Assembly: GCA_047630355.1 (NCBI GenBank)
Contig: JBLHXN010000074.1
Span: 1 to 16,452, forward strand
DNA: 16,452 bases
DNA from: JANQUM01 sp047630355
GTDB taxonomy: Bacteria > Bacteroidota > Bacteroidia > Cytophagales > Spirosomataceae
Direction: 5' to 3'
In this document: piece by piece, positions 1-7,994 of the stretch
Layout: every line of letters begins with the position of its first letter
Numbering within the stretch: the stretch's first letter is position 1
Program-made: the position numbers and the translations under genes
The notes under the pieces: generated by a model
Databases searched by the model: none
Told to the model about the DNA's origin: nothing
Seen by the model: the letters and a program-made list of their open reading frames with translations, nothing else

Positions 1-84
1 AAAATTAAAGTCTTTAAAATTGCTATAATTTACAATGATAAGGTTGCTCAAAATTACGTTTCGATGATTGAAAATGTCGAATAG
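1..84 (+). CDS. C-terminal fragment of an unrecognised protein, cut by the left window edge
   Basis: Frame 1 is open from the first base to a TAG at 82-84 and encodes 27 residues (it ends SMIENVE), too short to assign. The same frame stays open after the TAG as far as 576, so this may be the upstream half of the next entry interrupted by a nonsense codon, rather than a separate gene. The base composition is AT-rich like the following ORF and unlike the rest of the window. No family was recognised. Confidence 0.35.
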   Translation, partial: KIKVFKIAIIYNDKVAQNYVSMIENVE

Positions 85-195
85 GAGGTTCAAAAAATAC
101 CTACAAAAATTATCCTAATAAACACTATTGCAATTGAAAAATCTATTCTGATATCAGCTTTTTCAGAAAATCAGGGCTGGAAGGAAGGAATTGAA

Positions 196-576
196 TTGGT
201 TAAAACTAAAAAATATGGCACACCATTTTATTTACATTTTATCAAGGCACAAGCACGAACATTATCAATTGATGAATTAGAGTTAATTTTCCAAAAGCAT
301 CCTGAACTTTTTGAAGGTAATCCATTTATTAGAGAATTAGCGTACGTAGAATATTTTATAAATGAATGCAAAAAGAAGGTTAATATGGAAACATTTAACA
401 CTATTTTTAACCTTTTATTAAAATCAAAAAATGGGACAAATAATGATTGGCAGTTTTTTGATATAGCTGTTGCCTCTAAGAATGTAGAAATAATAAAAAA
501 GTGTAAAAAAGTTATAAGAAGTGCTCATATTCACAAGGAAATAAACATTTGTTTGAAAATTCTGACTCACGAATAA
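196..576 (+). CDS. Hypothetical protein, AT-rich ORFan
   Basis: I do not recognise this 126-residue protein. It is lysine-rich, looks mostly helical, and has no signal peptide or clear membrane segment. The start is uncertain. TTG at 196 is the first standard start codon, but the frame is already open from 85, and the coding-like stretch before 196 has no ATG or GTG. An AGGAGG at 83-88 lies 8 bases before an in-frame ATA at 97, which would be a very unusual start. Alternatively the whole frame 1-576 is one gene broken by TAG 82-84. Counted lines give about 25-32% GC, well below the neighbouring uvrA, which suggests acquired DNA. A nested palindrome structure follows at 604-772. Function unknown. 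Confidence 0.5.
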   Translation: MVKTKKYGTPFYLHFIKAQARTLSIDELELIFQKHPELFEGNPFIRELAYVEYFINECKKKVNMETFNTIFNLLLKSKNGTNNDWQFFDIAVASKNVEIIKKCKKVIRSAHIHKEINICLKILTHE

Positions 577-822
577 CCTCACACAACACGAAGCTTGAAG
601 AAATGCTAACACATAAGCAAATTGAATGTTTATGGATATATGAAGCACCGCCAAATCTTTGAAATGGCACATTTACAGTAAAAAACAGACGGGACCAAAA
701 CAAAGATTTGGCTACAGGAAATGCAAGCGGTACAGCTATTAAATCGCACTACTTAAAGCCCAATCGTTAGCAATAAAAAAGCAGCTCTCTAAGTCTTCAA
801 TGAGCAGACACAAACCTAAAAG
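577..822. other. Gene-free region between the ORFan and uvrA
   Basis: No credible coding frame was seen on either strand. The stretch is dominated by the nested inverted repeats described separately (604-772). A possible weak stem (GCTC/GAGC) followed by six T on the minus strand lies downstream of the uvrA stop near 775-805, too weak to call as a terminator. Confidence 0.5.
604..772. repeat. Nested inverted repeats, attC-like or Bacteroidota intergenic palindrome
   Basis: An outer pair, TGCTAAC at 604-610 and GTTAGCA at 766-772, is a perfect 7-bp inverted repeat. Inside it GCCAAATCTTTG at 650-661 and CAAAGATTTGGC at 701-712 form a perfect 12-bp inverted repeat with a 39-base loop. Outer simple sites carrying AAC and GTT with an inner palindrome are the plan of integron attC sites, and the element directly follows a short AT-rich ORFan, as in a cassette. 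Against this, the outer boxes do not match RYYYAAC/GTTRRRY exactly, the distance between outer and inner arms (39 and 53 bases) is large, and 169 bp is longer than usual attC sites. It could instead be a dispersed intergenic repeat. Confidence 0.45.
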
Positions 823-3675
823 TCAATCCTGACTGCCCTCCAATTCCATCTTCAAAAACTTACCCGTGTAACTTGCTTTCACTTTGGCTACTTGTTCGGG
901 AGTTCCTTTGGCGATAATTTCGCCGCCTTTACTTCCGCCTTCGGGACCGAGGTCAATAACGTAGTCAGCAATTTTGATTACATCAAGATTGTGTTCAATA
1001 ATCAGCACGGAGTTTCCTTTATCAGCTAACTTGTCTATTACTTTTAACAATTTTTGAATGTCCTGAAAGTGAAGTCCCGTAGTAGGTTCATCCAAAATGT
1101 AAAATGTCTTTCCGGTGTCGCGTTTTGAAAGTTCTTCGGCGAGTTTTACCCGCTGAGCTTCCCCACCCGAAAGCGTTGTGGCGTGTTGTCCAAGCGTGAT
1201 ATAACCCAAACCAACGTCAAATAAAGTCTGTACTTTACGGTTAATTCTCGGTTGATTCTCGAAAAAATCCTGAGCTTGTTCAACGGTCATATCCAACACA
1301 TCAGCAATGGACTTTCCTTTAAAACGAACTTCCAACGTTTCTCTATTAAAGCGTTTTCCGCGACAATTTTCACAATTCACGTAAACGTCTGGCAAAAAAT
1401 CCATTTCTATCTTTTTTCGTCCACCGCCCTGACATTCTTCGCAGCGTCCGCCTTTTACGTTAAACGAAAAACGACCGGGTTTGTAACCTCTAATTTTTGC
1501 TTCGGGGAGGTTTGAAAACAAGGCCCGAATGTCCGTAAACATTCCGGTGTAAGTTGCCGGATTACTGCGGGGAGTTCGTCCAATTGGGGATTGATCTACC
1601 TCAATAACTTTATCAAGATGCTCCAGGCCTTTGATGGTTTTGTACGCCAACGGATCACGCTTAGCTTTATAAAAGTGCTGCCTAAGAATTGGATAAAGCG
1701 TATCGTGAATTAAAGAAGATTTTCCGCTGCCGCTCACTCCCGTGATGCAAACTACTTTGCCGAGCGGAATGGTGAGCGTTACGTTCTTCAAGTTATTTCC
1801 CGTTGCATCTCTCAACACCAACTTTTCGCCGCTTCCTTTACGCCTTTCCTGCGGAATCTCAATTTTAGTTTTTCCGCTCAGGTACGCCGCCGTTACGCCA
1901 CCTTTGTCGATAAACTCTTTGGGCGTTCCTTCACTTACCACGTTTCCGCCGAAACGACCCGCTCCGGGTCCAATATCCAAAATATAATCAGATTCGAGCA
2001 TCATGTCTTTGTCGTGTTCCACGACTAAGACGGTATTTCCCAAATCCCGTAAGTCTTTAAGTGCCTGAATCAGTTTTACGTTGTCCCGCTGATGCAAACC
2101 GATACTCGGCTCATCCATAATATACAGAACACCAACAAGTTGCGTACCAATCTGCGTTGCTAAACGAATACGTTGAGCTTCGCCGCCGGAGAGTGTTCTG
2201 AGCGGACGATTCAACGTTAAGTAATCCAATCCAATATTTAGTAAGAAGCCAATTCGCTTGCGGATTTCCTTTAGTATTTCCTTGGCAATTACGTTCTGCT
2301 TTTTATTCAATTTTTTCTCAATGCCAACAAACCAATCACCCAATTCCGAAATGTCCATTTCGGAGAGTTTTGAGATGTTTTTATTGGCAATCAGGAAATG
2401 GCGGGATTCAATTCTCAGACGTTCGCCTTCGCAGACGGGACAAACGTTTGTTATCATAAAGTCTGACAGCCAGTCCTGGATTTTATCGCTATCTGAATCT
2501 TGCTGACGCTCTAAAAACGTGATTACTCCTTCAAAATTGGTGTTCCAATCTGTTTTAGGATTTTTCTTCGACGGCACTGTAACCGGCTCTTCACTTCCGT
2601 AAAGAATGGTTTTCATCGCCTCTTCGGGCACTTTTTCAATCGGAGTGCTAATGTCAACTTTGTGACTTTTCAGAATTGCTTGAATCTGCTTAAATATCCA
2701 TAAATCACGGTACGTTCCGAGCGGAGCAATTCCTCCCCTACTGATGCTCAACGATTTATCAGGAATAATGGATTCTTCCGTAATTTCGTCAATGTGGCCC
2801 AAGCCGTTGCAATTCGGGCAAGCTCCGTACGGAGAATTGAACGAAAACGAATTCGGCGATGGCTCTTCGTAACTAATTCCTGATTCGGGGTCGGTTAGGT
2901 TTTGCGAGAAGTAATGGACTTCATCATTTTCATCCAATAAAAGCATTGAGCCTTTACCGTGTTTCAGTGCCGTTCCGATTGATTGACTCAACCGGTAGCG
3001 ATCTCCAGCATCGGGAAGCAAACGGTCAATGACCATTTCAACATCGTGAATTTTGTAGCGGTCAAGTTGCATTTTCTGCACAATGTCCTGCACCACACCG
3101 TCCACTCTTACTTTATTATAACCAAGCTTTGCAATCTGCACGAAAAGTTCGCGATAATGTCCTTTACGCCCTTTTACTACATTTGCCAGAATCTGGATTT
3201 TCTTGCCTTCAAAACGTTCAAATATTGCTTCAATAATTTGGTCCTGCGTTTGCTTAACCATCGGTTTCCCGGTTTCATAACTTACAGCAATTCCTGCCCG
3301 TGCGTAGAGCAAACGCAGAAAATCGTAAATTTCGGTAGTTGTCCCAACGGTAGAACGCGGATTTTTGGAAGTCGTTTTTTGCTCGATGCTAATAACGGGC
3401 GAGAGCCCTTCAATCTTATCAACGTCGGGGCGTTCCATATCACCGATAAAGCTTCGGGCGTACGCCGAGAAGCTTTCCATGTAACGGCGTTGTCCTTCGG
3501 CGTAAATCGTATCAAAAGCCAGCGAAGACTTACCGCTCCCGCTAATTCCCGTCACGACAACGAGTTTATTCCGGGGAATGATAACGTCAATATTTTTTAA
3601 GTTGTGCTCGCGTGCTCCCATAACCTCGATGGTATCGTAGCCCGTAAGTTGTATATCGTTGAGTGGTTTAGCCAA
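823..3675 (-). CDS. uvrA: UvrABC excision nuclease subunit A
   Basis: UvrA is the DNA-damage recognition ATPase of nucleotide excision repair; a UvrA dimer finds lesions and loads UvrB. The protein is 950 residues, normal for the family. Visible in order: Walker A GISGSGKSS at 43-51; first zinc-module cysteine pairs CPNC (286-289) and CPVC (412-415); ABC signature LSGGEAQRIRLA from 495; Walker B and D-loop YIMDEPSIGLH; second Walker A GVSGSGKSS at 646-654; second zinc-finger cysteines CEEC and CENC at about 744-770; second signature LSGGEAQRVKLA near 831; and ILDEPTTGLH. Both ATPase sites look intact. The start is TTG at 3675; no in-frame ATG was found just upstream. It is separated from the DUF3891 gene by 239 bp and looks like a single-gene unit. 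No SOS box was seen. Confidence 0.98.
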   Translation of the reverse strand: MAKPLNDIQLTGYDTIEVMGAREHNLKNIDVIIPRNKLVVVTGISGSGKSSLAFDTIYAEGQRRYMESFSAYARSFIGDMERPDVDKIEGLSPVISIEQKTTSKNPRSTVGTTTEIYDFLRLLYARAGIAVSYETGKPMVKQTQDQIIEAIFERFEGKKIQILANVVKGRKGHYRELFVQIAKLGYNKVRVDGVVQDIVQKMQLDRYKIHDVEMVIDRLLPDAGDRYRLSQSIGTALKHGKGSMLLLDENDEVHYFSQNLTDPESGISYEEPSPNSFSFNSPYGACPNCNGLGHIDEITEESIIPDKSLSISRGGIAPLGTYRDLWIFKQIQAILKSHKVDISTPIEKVPEEAMKTILYGSEEPVTVPSKKNPKTDWNTNFEGVITFLERQQDSDSDKIQDWLSDFMITNVCPVCEGERLRIESRHFLIANKNISKLSEMDISELGDWFVGIEKKLNKKQNVIAKEILKEIRKRIGFLLNIGLDYLTLNRPLRTLSGGEAQRIRLATQIGTQLVGVLYIMDEPSIGLHQRDNVKLIQALKDLRDLGNTVLVVEHDKDMMLESDYILDIGPGAGRFGGNVVSEGTPKEFIDKGGVTAAYLSGKTKIEIPQERRKGSGEKLVLRDATGNNLKNVTLTIPLGKVVCITGVSGSGKSSLIHDTLYPILRQHFYKAKRDPLAYKTIKGLEHLDKVIEVDQSPIGRTPRSNPATYTGMFTDIRALFSNLPEAKIRGYKPGRFSFNVKGGRCEECQGGGRKKIEMDFLPDVYVNCENCRGKRFNRETLEVRFKGKSIADVLDMTVEQAQDFFENQPRINRKVQTLFDVGLGYITLGQHATTLSGGEAQRVKLAEELSKRDTGKTFYILDEPTTGLHFQDIQKLLKVIDKLADKGNSVLIIEHNLDVIKIADYVIDLGPEGGSKGGEIIAKGTPEQVAKVKASYTGKFLKMELEGSQD

Positions 3676-3783
3676 AATGATTGGGTTAATGCTGTATATA
3701 TTCGTCTTTTTCCAAACGATGAAAATTGACGAAAAGTTTAGGCAAATTAAGCATAATGCTGTGAGTAGCTTACGGATTGTAAC

Positions 3784-3891
3784 CTATTCAAGCACTACGT
3801 TCTTCAATAGTCTGGCATCAGCGGTGATTTCTGTATTGTCATAGAGTTTAATAATACCACTTTTTACTGAGACGTTATTTAAAATAAGCAT
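3784..3891 (-). CDS. Possible small ORF between the DUF3891 gene and uvrA
   Basis: An ATG at 3891 opens a 35-codon frame with balanced, protein-like composition (it includes KLYDNTEITADARLLKNVVLE split over its second half) ending at TAG 3784-3786. The frame is open for a further twenty or so codons upstream into the end of the DUF3891 gene, so this could equally be the tail of a decayed gene. It starts 23 bases after the DUF3891 stop on the same strand, so co-transcription is possible. No family was recognised and no ribosome-binding site supports it. It may be chance. Confidence 0.25.
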   Translation of the reverse strand: MLILNNVSVKSGIIKLYDNTEITADARLLKNVVLE

Positions 3892-3914
3892 TGGTCTATT
3901 TACAGTATAAAAGC

Positions 3915-4655
3915 TTACTCCATAAGCGTAAACTCTTTTCGGTGTACTTCTGCTTTTCTACTCGCTTCGTCCAGTTCTTCGGTTGATTTAAATTTCAGCT
4001 GATTCAACACTTTGTATTCGTAAAACACTTTCAATGACTTCTGTTTGAATGGCCACGGCTCAACCGTCATTTCTCCGGTAGATTTGTAAAATACTTCACT
4101 CATTTTACCTTCCGGACTTTCCGATATTTCCATTTTACGACCTTTGGGCTGAATTTTATCCATGCAGATTAACAATGAAAATGCATCGCACCATTCTAAA
4201 AAACGATAAATTTTATCAGCGTCTTTTTTACTTATGTCGAGGTCTTTTAGAAGTTTTTTCCGAGACTCGTCCTGCTCGCTCATAAATTCATCTAATTCCT
4301 TATTTTCTTTGCGGTCTTCAGGGTTGAAGAGAAAGTCAATGTGCAATGAAGTAAGCAAAGCGTTCAGTTGACTGTTTGACGAGGACAATTCCATCACGCT
4401 ACGCTTTTGGGTCAAATCGACTCCTTCTGAGCCATCATCCACCATAAGATGGCGAGGTGCTCCAGCGGGTGTGAGGTTATTCTTATCTTTAGTTTCTTCC
4501 ACGCCGTCGTCGTGTTCGGCAATGGCAATAAGTGTGGGCACCATTACTTCATTGGGTAAATCAATGTCATATTGGTACGCCAGCATGGCGACAAGTAAGC
4601 CATGTGAACGCTGTGTGGAAATTTGCCAACCTTCTTTATGTGAAGTAACTATCAT
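3915..4655 (-). CDS. DUF3891 family protein
   Basis: This 246-residue cytoplasmic protein matches my memory of the DUF3891 family: an N-terminal MIV start, the segment TQRSHG at 14-19, and a conserved histidine-aspartate motif EHDDG at 47-51, all suggestive of a metal- or HD-like pocket. The family's biochemical function is not established. A long charged helical middle (about 105-150) and a C-terminal beta-rich part (KVFYEYKVL) follow. There is no signal peptide. It starts with ATG at 4655, and an 18-bp palindrome sits 22 bases upstream (4678-4695). The gene is flanked by the adaptor-gene terminator on one side and uvrA on the other, so it is probably transcribed from its own promoter. The family call is by pattern only. 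Confidence 0.7.
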   Translation of the reverse strand: MIVTSHKEGWQISTQRSHGLLVAMLAYQYDIDLPNEVMVPTLIAIAEHDDGVEETKDKNNLTPAGAPRHLMVDDGSEGVDLTQKRSVMELSSSNSQLNALLTSLHIDFLFNPEDRKENKELDEFMSEQDESRKKLLKDLDISKKDADKIYRFLEWCDAFSLLICMDKIQPKGRKMEISESPEGKMSEVFYKSTGEMTVEPWPFKQKSLKVFYEYKVLNQLKFKSTEELDEASRKAEVHRKEFTLME

Positions 4656-4677
4656 GGAATTAGATAGTTGGTTTTAG

Positions 4678-4695
4678 TCCCGGTAATTACCGGGA
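4678..4695. promoter_or_regulatory. 18-bp perfect palindrome upstream of the DUF3891 gene
   Basis: TCCCGGTAATTACCGGGA is a perfect palindrome lying 22 bases before the ATG of the DUF3891 gene (minus strand). It has no following T-run on either strand, so it does not look like an intrinsic terminator. A dimeric repressor operator or a stem in the 5' leader are the two natural readings. Nothing in the sequence identifies the binding protein. Confidence 0.4.
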
Positions 4696-4728
4696 TAGAT
4701 GTCAGAAATTATTAAAAAGCTGTGCCAC

Positions 4729-4757
4729 AAAAAAAGCCGAAGGAAATTTCCTTCGGC
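4729..4757 (-). terminator. Intrinsic terminator of the adaptor/tolC unit
   Basis: A perfect 22-bp palindrome (arm GCCGAAGGAAA at 4736-4746, matching arm 4747-4757) is followed on the minus strand by seven T (4735-4729). It lies 29 bases past the adaptor stop. The GC-rich base of the stem plus the U tract fits a rho-independent terminator for the minus-strand transcript. Confidence 0.88.
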
Positions 4758-4786
4758 CTCAGTTTATATATGAAGTTCAGTGTATA

Positions 4787-6175
4787 TTAATCTTCCTTTT
4801 CTTCTTTCGGCTTGTCTTTTTTAGCTTCTACTTTGTCGCCATCTTTCAAACGCTTCGATACTTCTAAGAACGGTCCAGAAATGATTTCTTCGCCAACCTT
4901 CAAACCGTCAATTACTTCGATAGTTCCGGCTACGGTATCAGTAATTCCCGTTTTCACTTTACGTTTCACGGCTTTTCCGGCATCATTCACAAATACAATT
5001 TCCTCCGGGCGTTCTTTCTTAGTCGGACGGGGAGCCTGTACGGTTTGTTCGTCGTCATCATCGTTCTCTTTATCAACATTACTGCTGTTCGCACTACGCG
5101 TAGTCACGGCGGCAATCGGTATACTAATAACACCTCTTTTGCTATTCGTAATAATATCCACGGTAGCGGTCATTCCTGGCTTAAACGGATACTTTTTTCC
5201 GGCTGCAACATTAATCAAATCACGATAAGAAGAAGGCAGGATACGAATAAGTACCTCAAATTCAGTAACGGCATCAACAGAAGCTGAGGCAGCTCCTAAT
5301 GCTCCACCAGAACCGTTGGCAGTATTGGCAATTTGAGTAATTACCCCTTTAAATTTCTTATTGCTCGAGCTATACGCATCCACGTCAATAATGGCGGTAT
5401 CGCCTTTAGTTACCCGCACAATATCATTCTCGTTTACATTCACCCGCACTTCCATGTCATTCAGGTTGGCGATGCGAAGCATCTCTGTACCCGCCATTTG
5501 GGAAGTTCCCACCACGCGTTCACCAAGTTCAACGGCCAATAATGAGACAATTCCATTCATTGGAGCGTACAAATTGGTTTTCCGTAGGTTCTCAGCCGCG
5601 TCCTTTAAATTTGCTTCCGCACTCCGAATTCCGAATCTGGCGGCTTCGTAAGTTGCTTTAGCGGCTTCTACGTCTTGCTTTGCGACTTTTAATTGCGTTT
5701 CGGCAGTTTCATAATCCGAACGAGAAACCACTTTATCAGCGTATAATTGCTTTTGGCGTTTGAATTCTATTTCCTGACGCAACATCTGAGATTCGGCACG
5801 AGCAATACTCGCTTTAGATTGTTCCGCACTGGCTTTGGCTTGATTTACACCCGCTCTGAAACGCTCCACAATCGAAAGAAAGTTTTCGGGCTGAATTTTG
5901 AGCAATAATTGTCCTTTCTTCACGGAATCACCTTCTTCTACGTAGAGGCCAATAATTTCACCGGGTACATCGGGCGTTATTGAAACTTCAAGTTCAGGCT
6001 GTATTTTTCCGGAAGCAGAAACAGTTTCGGTCAGGTTTCCGGTGGATACAATAGTGAAGTCCACTTCGGTCAGTTTTTCTTTTCCGATCCAACCCATCTT
6101 TTTACCAACTACCAAAAAGAGCACGATTGCGAGTACAACGGCTCCTAAGATTATCCAAGTTCTGTTCTTTTTCAT
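4787..6175 (-). CDS. Periplasmic adaptor subunit (MacA/HlyD/RND membrane-fusion type) of an efflux or export system
   Basis: This adaptor bridges an inner-membrane pump to a TolC-type channel. The 462-residue protein has a short basic start, one N-terminal transmembrane anchor at about 7-24, a biotinyl-lipoyl half domain at about 63-95 (motif PGEIIGLYVEEGDSVKKGQ), a long alanine-, glutamate- and lysine-rich coiled coil at about 100-200, the second lipoyl half (YAPMNGIVSLLAVELGERV), then beta-barrel and membrane-proximal domains. Two charged low-complexity stretches stand out: an acidic patch DKENDDDDEQ in the last quarter and a C-terminal tail of alternating K and E/D. It lies 85 bp after tolC on the same strand and ends at a strong terminator. 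No MacB-like ABC or RND pump gene is adjacent, so the substrate cannot be inferred; MacA-like is the closest label. Confidence 0.88.
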   Translation of the reverse strand: MKKNRTWIILGAVVLAIVLFLVVGKKMGWIGKEKLTEVDFTIVSTGNLTETVSASGKIQPELEVSITPDVPGEIIGLYVEEGDSVKKGQLLLKIQPENFLSIVERFRAGVNQAKASAEQSKASIARAESQMLRQEIEFKRQKQLYADKVVSRSDYETAETQLKVAKQDVEAAKATYEAARFGIRSAEANLKDAAENLRKTNLYAPMNGIVSLLAVELGERVVGTSQMAGTEMLRIANLNDMEVRVNVNENDIVRVTKGDTAIIDVDAYSSSNKKFKGVITQIANTANGSGGALGAASASVDAVTEFEVLIRILPSSYRDLINVAAGKKYPFKPGMTATVDIITNSKRGVISIPIAAVTTRSANSSNVDKENDDDDEQTVQAPRPTKKERPEEIVFVNDAGKAVKRKVKTGITDTVAGTIEVIDGLKVGEEIISGPFLEVSKRLKDGDKVEAKKDKPKEEKED

Positions 6176-6260
6176 GTGTTTGTTCGCTTGTAGCTTTTTA
6201 AGAAAGGATTATGATAACAATAAAGGGCTGAATACTAATAGCTGACAGCCAACAGTTATT

Positions 6261-7787
6261 TTAGAAATCAAGTGGTTTGTTTTGATAGAAGTCAAGAATT
6301 TTGACGCGAAAAACGTAGTTGTACTTAGATTGAATAAGGTTTGCCGCCGCTTGATCTAAGCGGGTTTTGGCAAGGTTATAATCCACGAAGTTACTTGCTC
6401 CCGCAGTGTAACGGGCATCAGCGGCAGTGAATGATTTCTCCAATGCTTGCACTTGGGTCAGCGTGGCGGAGTAACTCTTTGCGGCGTTATACATAGAGAT
6501 AAACGCCTGATCCACATTTTGACGAATCGTCAAACGAGTGTTATCCGCCTGCAACTGACTTTGCATTTTCTGAATTTTCGCTCCCTGAATGTTGTACTTG
6601 GCGTTATAACTGTTGAAGATGGGAATGTTCATATTAATTCCCGCAGCAGTATTTTGGTTATTCCCCAACTGACTAAAGTACGAAATATTACTTCTTGTAA
6701 AATCCTGACTCGGCAAATTGAGTGTAAAAGGGACGGTCTGTCCGTCCACAATTGCCGAAACGGCTACCGGACGAAAAGTTTCGGTCATTCCGGTAATCTC
6801 CTGAGCTACCGACGAATAAGCCGTTCGCCAGTTGACACTTGCAACCACCGATGGTAAACCTACCGTTCTTGCTAATTCAATGTTTTTATTAGCGGCAAGA
6901 ATACGAGCCTCGGCAGCTTTTACCTGCGGTAAATAGTTTATGGCTTGTTCGTAAACTTCAGCGGCACTTTCGGGATAAGTCTGCATTTTTGGGTTCGGCA
7001 CATCTACCCGCACAACCGATATTTCTTCTGAGCCGGACATGTTCAACACCTGCTTAAGCGTTAACTTAGCCGATGCGTGATTATTCTCGGCATTGACCAA
7101 TTGAAGTTCATCATTAGCAAGTTGGGCTTGTAAATCGTAAAGGTTTACTTCGGGAAGTACACCGCCCGCAACTAACTTTTCGGTACGGTCAAATTGGTAT
7201 TCTGAAACTTCCAATTGTTTGCTGGAAACCTCGATTAAATCTTCGGTAGATAATACGTTCAGGTAAGCATTTATAACGTTCAATGTAATATCGTTCTGAC
7301 TTGCTTCCAAATCAAGTAGGTCGGCATTTAGATTAAGTTCGTTTAACGCAACCGTATTTTTAATACGAAAACCGTTAAAAAGTGTCATACTCGCACCAAT
7401 TCCTAAGTTATTTGTTCCGATACCTTGCGTAACAATATCGTTTGAGAATGGATCAATGTTACGTCCTAAATTCCCGTTCAGTCCAAAATTAGCGTTTAAC
7501 GCCGGGTATTTCAACCACCTCGACTGCTCCAGCGTATTTAGCGTATTCTCCACGTTGAGTTTGCTCTGCCGAAGTTGAATATTATTTTTCAGGGCGTAAT
7601 CAATGCTTTCTTGTAAAGAATACGGCGTTCCTAAGTTTCCACTCCGGGAGCTTCCACTCCCAGAATCATCGTTTCCCATGGATCCGCCTTGGGCAGTACT
7701 TTTCACAGAAAGCAAAACGGCTGCAAAAAGAACAGGTATAAGTAGCTTTTTGGGCTTGAAGTATAAGTTTAGCGTCATCTTTTTCAT
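6261..7787 (-). CDS. tolC: TolC family outer-membrane efflux channel
   Basis: This is the outer-membrane channel of a tripartite exporter. The protein has 508 residues, usual for the family. A signal peptide is visible (basic KPKK, hydrophobic LLIPVLFAAVLLS, likely cut after STA near residue 32). A serine- and glycine-rich linker at about 34-52 follows, then the typical opening YSLQESIDYALKNNIQLRQS. Two structural repeats, each a long helical hairpin with beta strands, follow (GIGASMTLFNGFRIKN in the first, GINMNIPIFNSYNAKY in the second). ATG at 7787 is the start; another ATG three codons in would also keep the signal peptide. The gene leads a two-gene unit with the adaptor, divergent from the M1 peptidase. 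The symbol is used in the family sense; orthology to E. coli TolC is not implied. Confidence 0.92.
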   Translation of the reverse strand: MKKMTLNLYFKPKKLLIPVLFAAVLLSVKSTAQGGSMGNDDSGSGSSRSGNLGTPYSLQESIDYALKNNIQLRQSKLNVENTLNTLEQSRWLKYPALNANFGLNGNLGRNIDPFSNDIVTQGIGTNNLGIGASMTLFNGFRIKNTVALNELNLNADLLDLEASQNDITLNVINAYLNVLSTEDLIEVSSKQLEVSEYQFDRTEKLVAGGVLPEVNLYDLQAQLANDELQLVNAENNHASAKLTLKQVLNMSGSEEISVVRVDVPNPKMQTYPESAAEVYEQAINYLPQVKAAEARILAANKNIELARTVGLPSVVASVNWRTAYSSVAQEITGMTETFRPVAVSAIVDGQTVPFTLNLPSQDFTRSNISYFSQLGNNQNTAAGINMNIPIFNSYNAKYNIQGAKIQKMQSQLQADNTRLTIRQNVDQAFISMYNAAKSYSATLTQVQALEKSFTAADARYTAGASNFVDYNLAKTRLDQAAANLIQSKYNYVFRVKILDFYQNKPLDF

Positions 7788-7806
7788 TTTTCTGAAAGCA
7801 AGTTTA

Positions 7807-7814
7807 CGAAACTA
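7807..7814 (-). promoter_or_regulatory. Candidate -7 box for tolC
   Basis: On the minus strand TAGTTTCG matches the Bacteroidota -7 consensus TAnnTTTG at all but one fixed position and lies 19 bases before the tolC ATG. No good TTG box was seen at the expected -33 distance, so this is a weak call. Confidence 0.25.
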
Positions 7815-7957
7815 TAACACACCCTCCGTACCTAAAAAGGATAAACGGCAGATTCTGTGTGTAAAGGTGGGGATGAGGTATTTTGGAAAATGGAGAAAAC
7901 TACTCAAAACGAAGAAATCAACCGAGATAAGATTTCACGAACCACATTTGAAATATT

Positions 7958-7993
7958 CGTCATTAAAATTAAATTTCTTTAATTTTAATGACG
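7958..7993. repeat. Perfect 16-bp inverted repeat with 4-base loop
   Basis: CGTCATTAAAATTAAA at 7958-7973 and its exact complement at 7978-7993 enclose the loop TTTC. Neither strand has a T-run after the stem, and both flanking genes point away, so it is not an obvious terminator. It could be an operator, a leader-RNA hairpin or a miniature repeat. Confidence 0.8.
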
Positions 7994-7994
7994 T

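Noticed and set aside
775..805. Possible terminator of uvrA on the minus strand
   Set aside because: Only a 4-bp stem with a large loop precedes the six T; too weak to call.
2983..3600. 205-codon open frame on the plus strand
   Set aside because: It lies wholly antisense to the uvrA N-terminal half, whose motifs are unambiguous; its own translation has no recognisable domain.
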